The notes below the pieces were generated by a model. That model did not search any database, was not told where the DNA came from, and saw only the letters and a list, made by a program, of their open reading frames with translations. 64,000 nt of DNA, from contig JBBRMM010000001.1 of the NCBI GenBank assembly GCA_038230835.1, forward strand, positions 246,302-310,301. Direction: 5' to 3'. The position numbers and the translations under genes were made by a program. This document shows positions 25,401 to 32,506 of the stretch, piece by piece (position 1 is the first letter of the stretch; every line of letters begins with the position of its first letter). This DNA comes from DASUHT01 sp038230835. Lineage in GTDB: Bacteria > Actinomycetota > Thermoleophilia > Gaiellales > JAICJC01.

Positions 25401-25539
25401 TGATCTGCTCGCCGACCACCACGGCAAATCGCTCCGCCAGGCGTGCTGCGGCCTCATCCCCTTGCTCCTGGGTATAGCGCGTATAGCCGCGCACGTCCGC
25501 GATCAGAAAGGTACGAATCTCAGTTGTCTCGTCCGCCAC
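22417..25539 (-). pseudogene. Cyclase / beta-propeller / ABC-type solute-binding fusion gene, rearranged
   Basis: Pieces of one about 1040-residue protein lie out of order. Minus strand 25539-25211: N-terminal half of a class III nucleotide cyclase (FLIADVRGYTRYTQEQGDEA, LRGDEALCVFG). Minus strand 25210-23825: NHL/YVTN propeller repeats, then a peptide-type solute-binding domain (PDSLDPAFSFYPPAWQM). Plus strand 22916-23824: cyclase C-terminal half, a transmembrane helix and the first propeller repeats. Minus strand 22915-22417: the end of the binding domain. The expected order is cyclase, TM, propeller, binding domain. The start is GTG at 25539 with TACAGT 7 bases before it. The architecture is known in deep-branching actinobacteria; this copy cannot make the intact protein. 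Confidence 0.85.
22916..23824 (+). other. Relocated, inverted segment of the fusion gene
   Basis: Read on the plus strand it encodes GYRGGALNLAARLCS (cyclase), MTEPVHVMQVGF, a membrane helix (LAAVAVGVIAVVAAVVAVAA) and propeller blades (DSVWVADEATNQVVRVD), ending VAFGD. It fits seamlessly between VAVEDG and GAVWVANAADG on the minus strand at 25206-25211, where the shared bases GACGGG mark the join. Its present left side touches a perfect CCCCGCGGGG palindrome. No long inverted repeats border it. Confidence 0.8.
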
Positions 25540-25645
25540 GGGGCACACTGTACGCCCGACATGTGGTGGACTGTTAGATTTGCCACTTGGTCGCGTGCGG
25601 CCGGTCGTCGATGCCGGCCGTGTCACCCGGATCGGAGGGTGGTCA

Positions 25646-27079
25646 TTGGCAGAGGTGGTGATCGTCGGCGCCGGTATCGGTGGGTTGGCCACCGCCCTGC
25701 TGGTGGGACGCCAGGGGCGCGACGTGGTCGTGTGCGAGCGCGATCCCGAGCCGGTACCGCCGTCGACCGAGGAGATGTGGTCCGGCTGGCGGCGTCCGGG
25801 CATTCCGCAGGCGCCGCTCGGGCACACCTTCCTGCCCGGGTTTCGTGTGCTGTTGGCAGAGCGTGCTCCGGATGTGCTGGAGCGGCTGCTTGCGGCCGGT
25901 GCGCCGCTGGTGGACTTCGCAGCGGAGATGCCCGGCGAGGAGCGCCGGCCGGAGGATGCCGAGCTGCGCGCGATCATGTGCCGGCGCGCCGTACTCGAGG
26001 GGATCCTCCGTCAGACCGTTCAGGCTGAGCCGACGGTCGAGATCCGCTCCGGGTGTGACGTCGTCGGACTTGTCGCCGAGCCGTCCGCGAGGGCGAGCGT
26101 GCCTCGCGTCGTCGGCGTGAGCACACGCGATCAGGGCCCGATCGTGGGGGAGACGGTGGTCATCGCCGGCGGACGCCTGGTGCCCGTGCGACGGTGGCTC
26201 GAGGGGATCGGCGCGCAGATGCCCGACGAGGTCTCGGAAGGTTGCGGGTTCGTCTGCTTCACCCGCTTCTTCCGCCTGCACCTGCGACCCGGCGAGGACC
26301 ACCGGGTGTCGACCCAGCTCACCGTCGAGGGTGACCCGGGCTATATGAAGTACGAGATCTTCGGCGCCGACCAGTCCACCTTCTGCGTCGAGCTGGCTCC
26401 CGCATCGTGGGATCACGAGTTGCGGGGCTTGCGCGATGAGGCCGTTCACATGGCCGTGGCCAGGGCGCTACCCGAGAGCCTCGACTGGCTGGACGCCGAC
26501 CGGGCAACCCCGATCGGCCCGGTGGCTGCGATGGGACAGGAACGCAACGTGCTGCGCCGGTTCGTCAGCGCCGGCCGCCCGATCGCGCTTGGTCTGCACG
26601 TGATCGGCGACGCCCGCTGCCAGCTGAACTCGCTCTACGCGTGGGGATCGGGGGTGGCGCTCGCCGGTGCGGTCACGCTGGTCGATGTGCTGACCGAGCA
26701 CCGCCGAGACCCGGAGGCGCAGGCGCTGGCGTTCGATGCCCGCCTGGGCGCCGAGATTACCGGTCGGCACGAGGCGTCACTTGCCCGCGATCGCGCGCTG
26801 CGGCGCAAGTACCGCGGCGAGCCGGAGTGGGACGACCCCGGCACCGGCCACGGGTTGATCCACAGCACCGTCATTCCGGCCGCCGATGACGACCCCGAGA
26901 TCTTCCGCGCTGTCTTGCGCTGGGAGATGCAGCTCGACCCTGTCGGTGCTCTGGCGCAGAACACCGCCGTGCTCGACCGAGCGCGACAGCTCGCAGCCGC
27001 CCGGCAGACCACGGATCGGGTATCGACGCCGGCGCGCGAGGTGCTGCTCGACATCATTGCCGGCACCGATCGGGGATAG
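25646..27079 (+). CDS. FAD-dependent oxidoreductase
   Basis: A 477-residue flavoprotein. VVIVGAGIGGLATALLVGRQGRDVVVCERD (from residue 4) is the ADP-binding beta-alpha-beta unit with GxGxxG; RAVLEGILRQ and the GDARCQLNSLYAWGSGVALAGA segment near 325-350 match the second FAD motif (GDA). It resembles the monooxygenase/dehydrogenase-type flavoproteins; substrate unknown. TTG at 25646 follows GGAGGG and is chosen over later GTG codons. The gene ends 7 bases before the next one, so the two are likely co-transcribed. Confidence 0.85.
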   Translation: MAEVVIVGAGIGGLATALLVGRQGRDVVVCERDPEPVPPSTEEMWSGWRRPGIPQAPLGHTFLPGFRVLLAERAPDVLERLLAAGAPLVDFAAEMPGEERRPEDAELRAIMCRRAVLEGILRQTVQAEPTVEIRSGCDVVGLVAEPSARASVPRVVGVSTRDQGPIVGETVVIAGGRLVPVRRWLEGIGAQMPDEVSEGCGFVCFTRFFRLHLRPGEDHRVSTQLTVEGDPGYMKYEIFGADQSTFCVELAPASWDHELRGLRDEAVHMAVARALPESLDWLDADRATPIGPVAAMGQERNVLRRFVSAGRPIALGLHVIGDARCQLNSLYAWGSGVALAGAVTLVDVLTEHRRDPEAQALAFDARLGAEITGRHEASLARDRALRRKYRGEPEWDDPGTGHGLIHSTVIPAADDDPEIFRAVLRWEMQLDPVGALAQNTAVLDRARQLAAARQTTDRVSTPAREVLLDIIAGTDRG

Positions 27080-27086
27080 TTGGCCG

Positions 27087-29804
27087 GTGCGCGAGCTTCC
27101 GTCGGGAACGGTCACCTTTCTGTTCACGGACATCGAGGGCTCGACCCGGCTCCTTCGGCAGCTCGGTGACGCGTACGCCGCGGCCCTGGCCGAGCATCGG
27201 AAGGTCGTGCGCGCGACTTTCGGGGACTGGGGCGGCGTCGAGGTGGATGCACAGGGCGACGCATTCTTCTATGCCTTTGCGCGCGCCGGAGACGCGGTCG
27301 CCGCGGCCGAGCAGGTGCACGCAGCGCTCGCGACCGGACCGATCCGGATCCGTATCGGTGTGCACACCGGCGAGCCCACCGTGACCGCTGACGGCTACGT
27401 GGGGGTCGACGTGCACAGGGGAGCCCGCATCGCAGCTGTCGGTCACGGCGGTCAGACACTCCTCTCCGAGCAGACGGCTCGGCTCGCCACCGGGGTCACG
27501 ACGAAGGACATGGGCCTCCACCGTCTCAAGGATCTGCTCGGTTCCGAGCGTCTCTACCAGTTGGGCGAGGCTGATTTCCCGCCCCTGACGAGCCTTCACC
27601 GGCTGAACCTGCCCGCCCACGCGACTCCGTTCCTCGGCAGGGCGGCGGAACTGGGCGAGGTGACCGGGGTGCTCCGCAGGTCCGACGTACGCCTTGTCAC
27701 ACTCACCGGCCCGGGCGGTACCGGGAAGACGCGGCTCGCTCTGCAAGCTGCTGCGGAACTCGCGGACGAGTTCCAGGACGGCGCGTGGTGGGTGTCGCTG
27801 GCCGCGGTGCGCGATCCGCGGCTGGTGCTGCCCACGATCGCCTCGACGCTCGGTGTCAAGGACGATCTGTCGGGGCACGTCGGCGACCGGGTGCTGCTGC
27901 TCCTGCTGGACAACCTCGAGCAGGTGATCGCCGTGGGTGTCGAGTTGACCGCTCTGCTCGCCGAGTGTCGCAACCTGAAGCTGCTGGTGACCAGCCGCGA
28001 ACCGCTGCGCGTGTCGGCCGAGCGCGAGCTCGCGGTGCCCCCCTTCGAGGAGTCAGAGGCTGTCGCGCTGTTTCGCGAGCGCGCACACGGCGATCAGCCG
28101 GGTCCGGTGGCCGAGATCTGCCGACGGCTCGATTGCCTTCCGCTGGCGGTGGAGTTGGCGGCGGCCCGAACGACCATCCTCTCGCCGGCTCAGATCCTCG
28201 AGCGCCTCGATCAGCGGCTGCCGCTGCTGACCAGCGGAACCAGGGACGCACCCGAGCGCCACCGCACTCTGCGAGCGGCGATCGACTGGAGCTACGAGTT
28301 GCTCTCCGACGAGGAGCGTGCGCTGCTGGCGCGACTCAGCGTGTTCGTCGGTGGCTGCGACATCGACGCTGCCCAAAGGGTGTGCGACGCGGATCTCGAC
28401 GGCCTCGCCTCGCTGGCCGAGAAGAGCCTGCTGGCGCAGCGCGATGGTCGCCTGGAGATGCTGGAGACCATTCTCGAGTACGCGCGGGAGCGGCTCGAAC
28501 AACGCGGCGAGGGCGACGATCTGGAGGCTCGGCACATCGTTCACTACCTCAGGCTGGCCGAACGTGCCGGCCCGGAATTGACCGGTCGGGAGCAGGAGGC
28601 GTGGCTCGAGCGGCTTGACCGCGACCATGGCAACCTGCGAGTCGCGCTATCTTGGTGCGCCCAGAACACTGACTCTGGTGACCAGGGTCTTCGCTTGGCG
28701 AGCGCGCTGACGATCTTCTGGTTCGTTCGCGGTTTCTACGTCGAGGGACTGGATCATCTGGGTCGGGCACTTGCGACGAGCGGATCTGACCCCTCCCGGG
28801 CCCGGGCGGGAGCGCTCTGGGGCGTCGGGCTTCTGGCGACTCTGGTCGGCGACCACGAGCGTGCCGGCGCTTCACTCGACGAGAGTCTGGCCATGGCGCG
28901 CGCGATTGGGGACAGCGCATGCGAGGGCAGATGCCTGGTGGCGCTCGGGCTCCTCGCGCTCTTCCGCGACGACGTGCCGGCAGCGTGCGCCCTTCTGCGA
29001 GATGGGGCGTCAACGGCCCGGCGGTGCGGCGATCTCTGGTGCATGGCCGATGGACTCGGCACGCTCGGCTCGGTGCTACCACTTCAGGGTGCACTCGACG
29101 AGGCGCGCGCCGTTGGGACCGAGGCGCTCGCCATCGCGCGGCACGAGGGTGATCGGCAAGGCATCCGGATGGCGCTGTTCGGGCTCGCGCTCGCAGCCGT
29201 GCGCAAAGGGGATCTCGACGCCGCGGCCTCCGAGGCGCTCGAGGGCGTCTCCATCTGCCGGGCGATCGGCGACCCCTGGTTCGTGTCGTACTTCCTGTGG
29301 ATTCTCGCCCTGTTGAGGGCGGAACAAGGAGCTCTTGCCGACGCCCGCGTCCATGCCGAGGAGAGCCTGTCAGTCGCACGGGAGGCCGGCGGCGCGCTGC
29401 TGGTTGTCTGCGCGTTGGAGGCTTCGGCGGCCGTTGCGCGCGCCGTCGGAGACCTGGATCGGGCCTCCGAGTTTCTCGCCGAGGCGGCTGCTGTGGTGGC
29501 TGGCGGTAACGTACCGGCCTCCTACGCGTCCGCCGCGGCTCGAGAACGAGGCTTGCTCGACCTCGCCCGAGGCGACGCGTCCGGTGCGCGCACGAGCCTC
29601 GAGGGCTCACTCGCGCTCGCGCGGCGCTGCGGCGACCGCTGGGCCGAAGGCCGGGCGCTCGCTTCGCTGGCCCGCGCGACTGGAGCCGCAGGAGACAGCC
29701 CGCGGGCACGCGCGCTGGTCGATGAGGCGATGTTGCTCCAACAGGAGACGGGCGACCGGCTGGGGCTCGCCGAGTCGCGGCGGTTCGCCAGCGAGGTCGC
29801 GTGA
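27087..29804 (+). CDS. Class III cyclase - NB-ARC-like ATPase - TPR regulator
   Basis: A 905-residue soluble signalling protein. The cyclase domain (about 5-165) has TVTFLFTDIEGSTRLL with the first metal aspartate and VDAQGDAFFYAF with the second, so it can bind metal. The ATPase (about 180-500) has GPGGTGKTRLALQ (P-loop), LLLLDNLEQV (Walker B) and LLVTSREPLRV. TPR-like helices fill the rest. Such proteins are presumed ATP-driven signal switches; no DNA-binding domain is visible. It starts with GTG 7 bases after the oxidoreductase stop, suggesting an operon. Confidence 0.88.
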   Translation: MRELPSGTVTFLFTDIEGSTRLLRQLGDAYAAALAEHRKVVRATFGDWGGVEVDAQGDAFFYAFARAGDAVAAAEQVHAALATGPIRIRIGVHTGEPTVTADGYVGVDVHRGARIAAVGHGGQTLLSEQTARLATGVTTKDMGLHRLKDLLGSERLYQLGEADFPPLTSLHRLNLPAHATPFLGRAAELGEVTGVLRRSDVRLVTLTGPGGTGKTRLALQAAAELADEFQDGAWWVSLAAVRDPRLVLPTIASTLGVKDDLSGHVGDRVLLLLLDNLEQVIAVGVELTALLAECRNLKLLVTSREPLRVSAERELAVPPFEESEAVALFRERAHGDQPGPVAEICRRLDCLPLAVELAAARTTILSPAQILERLDQRLPLLTSGTRDAPERHRTLRAAIDWSYELLSDEERALLARLSVFVGGCDIDAAQRVCDADLDGLASLAEKSLLAQRDGRLEMLETILEYARERLEQRGEGDDLEARHIVHYLRLAERAGPELTGREQEAWLERLDRDHGNLRVALSWCAQNTDSGDQGLRLASALTIFWFVRGFYVEGLDHLGRALATSGSDPSRARAGALWGVGLLATLVGDHERAGASLDESLAMARAIGDSACEGRCLVALGLLALFRDDVPAACALLRDGASTARRCGDLWCMADGLGTLGSVLPLQGALDEARAVGTEALAIARHEGDRQGIRMALFGLALAAVRKGDLDAAASEALEGVSICRAIGDPWFVSYFLWILALLRAEQGALADARVHAEESLSVAREAGGALLVVCALEASAAVARAVGDLDRASEFLAEAAAVVAGGNVPASYASAAARERGLLDLARGDASGARTSLEGSLALARRCGDRWAEGRALASLARATGAAGDSPRARALVDEAMLLQQETGDRLGLAESRRFASEVA

Positions 29805-29806
29805 CC

Positions 29807-30226
29807 TCAGGCGGCAGGCGGACGGCGCTCGGGATACCTCGGCAATCCGTCGTCGGGCAGTGGCTCCCACGGCGCTGCGTAGGCGACGAACTGGTGGTAC
29901 TGCGGGCGGATGCCAGGGTCGCCGTCGAACGCCCCGAGCCGCACGGCGATCACCTCCTCATCGCGCGGGTTACGGCTCCACAGCGCCGAGCCACAGGCCG
30001 AGCAGAACACCTTGCGGAACCCGTCTGGCGGGTCGTACGAGCGAAGCAGGTGGTCGCCGGCCGTCAGTGTGAGGGTTCCAGGTTGGATCACGGCCTGCGC
30101 CGAGGCCGCCGTCCCGGTTCGGTGCTGGCAGCGTGTGCAGTGGCAGTACCCGGCGGAGGCGAGCGGGGCCGAGACCTCGAAGCGAACCGCGCCGCAGACG
30201 CAGCCACCGGTGAGCGGGAGTTCCAT
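29807..30226 (-). CDS. GFA-family (Mss4-like) zinc protein
   Basis: A 139-residue protein of the glutathione-dependent formaldehyde-activating enzyme family. Zinc ligands are visible in GGCVCGAVRFE, YCHCTRCQHRTG and FCSACGSALWSR, the usual arrangement. Many members have lost the glutathione reaction; the substrate is unknown. TAGGCT stands 7 bases before ATG on the minus strand. It converges with the cyclase-ATPase gene with only 2 bases between stops. Confidence 0.85.
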   Translation of the reverse strand: MELPLTGGCVCGAVRFEVSAPLASAGYCHCTRCQHRTGTAASAQAVIQPGTLTLTAGDHLLRSYDPPDGFRKVFCSACGSALWSRNPRDEEVIAVRLGAFDGDPGIRPQYHQFVAYAAPWEPLPDDGLPRYPERRPPAA

Positions 30227-30351
30227 CGGTCGCAGCCTACCGGCGGATTCGGTGGACGGATGCCGTGGAGCGTCGAGCGAGTCTGACGTCGATCGAACGT
30301 TGGTGGGGCCCGTGCGGCCGGCGGCCTGCTGCGACCCGGTAGGCTCGACCG

Positions 30352-30864
30352 ATGCCCGACTCGGCCTTCCGAGAGCTGCTGACGGCCCGACTGCGCCTGC
30401 GGCGGTTCGGCGCCGGCGACCTCGAAGCATTCGTGGCGTACCGGGCCGATCCGGACGTCGCCCGTTACCAGAGCTGGGAGGCCGGATACACCCGAGCCGA
30501 GGGCGAGGAGTTCCTGCGCTGGGTGATGGCCGCCGATCCGGACACGCCGGGCGAGTGGTTTCAGTTCGCGATCCAGCTCGACGGCGCGGCGCAGTTGATC
30601 GGTGACTGCGCCGCTCGCTTCGATCCTGATGGGGTCGAGATCGGGTTCACGATCGCCCCGGCACATCAGCGACACGGGTACGCAACCGAGGCGGTGGCGG
30701 GCTTGCTGGAATACGTGCGCGGTCGCGGATACCGTCGGGTCGTCGCCTGGTGCGACGTCGAGAATGTCGGATCGCAGCGTGTGCTGACCCGGACCGGCTT
30801 CGCGTGCGACATGACCGAGAACGGTGAGCACCGGTACTCCCTGGAGCTCGTCCGGCGGGTGTAG
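30352..30864 (+). CDS. GNAT (RimJ/RimL-like) N-acetyltransferase
   Basis: A 170-residue GNAT enzyme transferring acetyl from acetyl-CoA to an amine. LTARLRLRRFGAGDLEAFVAYRADPDVARYQ is the typical RimJ-like start; EIGFTIAPAHQRHGYATEAV is motif A, whose Q/RxxGxA loop binds the CoA pyrophosphate. The acceptor is unknown. TAGGCT (30340-30345) is 6 bases before ATG. Confidence 0.88.
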   Translation: MPDSAFRELLTARLRLRRFGAGDLEAFVAYRADPDVARYQSWEAGYTRAEGEEFLRWVMAADPDTPGEWFQFAIQLDGAAQLIGDCAARFDPDGVEIGFTIAPAHQRHGYATEAVAGLLEYVRGRGYRRVVAWCDVENVGSQRVLTRTGFACDMTENGEHRYSLELVRRV

Positions 30865-30874
30865 CGTTCGCCGG

Positions 30875-31915
30875 GTGGACTCCGCCCACATGCCGGCCGC
30901 GATCCCCACCAGCCTGGTCGGGTCGTACGCCCAGCCCGACTGGCTGATCGATCGCGAACGTCTGCGCGGTCGCTTCCCGCCGCGGGTGCGGGCGACGGAA
31001 CTGTGGCGGGTCGACCCGCAGTACCTGGAGCAGGCCCAGGACGACGCGACGCTGATCGCGATCCGCGACCAGGAGCGAGCCGGGCTGGACATCGTCACCG
31101 ACGGCGAGGCTCGCCGCGAGAGCTACTCGAACCGCTTCGCAACGGCGTTGGCGGGTGTCGACGTGGATACCCCGGGCACCGCGCTCGATCGCAGCGGCAA
31201 GCCCAATCCGGTGCCGCGGGTGGTCGGCCGGATCGAGCGCCGACACCCGGTGCAGGTTCGCGATGTCCGCTTCCTGCGGGCGAACACGAGCCGTCCGATC
31301 AAGATCACCGTTCCCGGGCCGTTCACCATGTCCCAGCAGGCGCAGAACGAGGCCTACGCGAGCGAGGCTGAACTTGCCGCCGCCTACGCCGCCGCCGTCC
31401 ATGACGAGATCATCGACCTGTTCGCGGCCGGCGCCGACATCGTGCAGATCGACGAGCCGTACATGCAGGCGCGGCCCGAGAAGGCACGGGAGTTCGGGTT
31501 GGCGGCGCTCGAACGCGCGCTGGACGGCGCGCCGGGCACCACCGCCGTGCACATCTGCTTCGGCTACGCGGCGATCATCCACGAGCGCCCGTCCGCGTAC
31601 TCGTTCCTGCCTGAGCTTGCGGCATGTTCGTGCGACCAGATCTCGATCGAGACCGCCCAGTCGGGGGTCGACTCCGCGATCCTCGACACGCTGCCGGGCA
31701 AGCAGATCATCCTCGGCGTGATCGACCTCGACGACCTCGCGGTCGAACCCGCGGAGACCGTCGCCGCCCGCATCCGGCGCGCCTTGCCCCACAAGCGCCC
31801 TGCGGAGCTGATCGCCGCCCCGGATTGCGGCATGAAATACCTCCCCCGCGACGTCGCCTACGGAAAGCTCGAGTCGCTGGTCGCCGGCGCGGAGATCATT
31901 CGCTCCGAGACGTGA
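30875..31915 (+). CDS. Cobalamin-independent methionine synthase-like protein (MetE C-terminal type)
   Basis: A 346-residue protein matching the zinc-binding catalytic half of MetE. Motifs: GSYAQPDWL, DIVTDGEARRE, KITVPGPFTM, DIVQIDEPYM, the zinc site HICFGY and PDCGMKYLP with the second zinc cysteine. It may methylate or demethylate an alternative thiol, since the N-terminal half of MetE is absent. GTG start, TAGCGT 7 bases before it. Stop overlaps the convergent reductase gene by 20 bases. Confidence 0.85.
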   Translation: MDSAHMPAAIPTSLVGSYAQPDWLIDRERLRGRFPPRVRATELWRVDPQYLEQAQDDATLIAIRDQERAGLDIVTDGEARRESYSNRFATALAGVDVDTPGTALDRSGKPNPVPRVVGRIERRHPVQVRDVRFLRANTSRPIKITVPGPFTMSQQAQNEAYASEAELAAAYAAAVHDEIIDLFAAGADIVQIDEPYMQARPEKAREFGLAALERALDGAPGTTAVHICFGYAAIIHERPSAYSFLPELAACSCDQISIETAQSGVDSAILDTLPGKQIILGVIDLDDLAVEPAETVAARIRRALPHKRPAELIAAPDCGMKYLPRDVAYGKLESLVAGAEIIRSET

Positions 31916-32444
31916 CCGCCGGTCGGTACGTCAGCGACACGAGCCCGCTGGGGTGCGACCGGCACCGGGTCAGCTCCAGGCGACGGCGCTGCGGCAGACC
32001 CGCGAAGAGCGGTGTGCCGGCGCCGAGGATGACCGGAACGATGGTCACCGTGAGCTCGTCGATCAACCCCGCCTCCATGAATTGGCGGATCAGCACGCCG
32101 CCGTCGACATAGATGCCGCCCGTCGTCAACTCGTGCACCGCGGCCAGGATCCGGTCCGGATCGCCGGTCACCGCACGCACCGTGGGCACCACCGGGTCGA
32201 GCGGTCGCGAGGTGGCGACGAAGACGGGAGTGTCGCCATACGGCCATGCGCCATCGAAGCCAACCACCACGTCGTACGAGGTGCGACCCATCAGCACAGC
32301 ACCGGTTGCGGCCATGAACTCGTCGTATCCATGGTCTTCACCGCCGCCCGGCGGAAGCCAGCTGAGATCGTCATCGGGCCCGGCGATGAACCCGTCCAGC
32401 GACGACGCGATGAACACCCGCACCGGCCCGTGGGTGGTCGACAT
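31896..32444 (-). CDS. Dihydrofolate reductase-like (RibD C-terminal) protein, copy 1
   Basis: A 182-residue member of the RibD-C/DHFR-like family. VFIASSLDGFIAGPDDDLSWL opens it, AVLMGRTSYDVV and YVDGGVLIRQFMEAGLIDE follow, and the end LGAGTPLFAGL is typical. They are NADPH-dependent reductases; a substrate other than the riboflavin intermediate is expected because no riboflavin genes are near. TAGGCT 6 bases before ATG. Two paralogues lie at 50.1 and 57.3 kb. Confidence 0.85.
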   Translation of the reverse strand: MSTTHGPVRVFIASSLDGFIAGPDDDLSWLPPGGGEDHGYDEFMAATGAVLMGRTSYDVVVGFDGAWPYGDTPVFVATSRPLDPVVPTVRAVTGDPDRILAAVHELTTGGIYVDGGVLIRQFMEAGLIDELTVTIVPVILGAGTPLFAGLPQRRRLELTRCRSHPSGLVSLTYRPAVTSRSE

Positions 32445-32506
32445 GGACGGAGCCTAGACGGTTGCGAGTGCCCTGCCGCGGCGTCCGCCGGTCGTAGACT
32501 CGGCTG

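Noticed and set aside
22417..25539. Shufflon or invertase-driven inversion
   Set aside because: No inverted repeats at the segment edges and no recombinase gene. A DNA rearrangement or assembly error remains the open choice.
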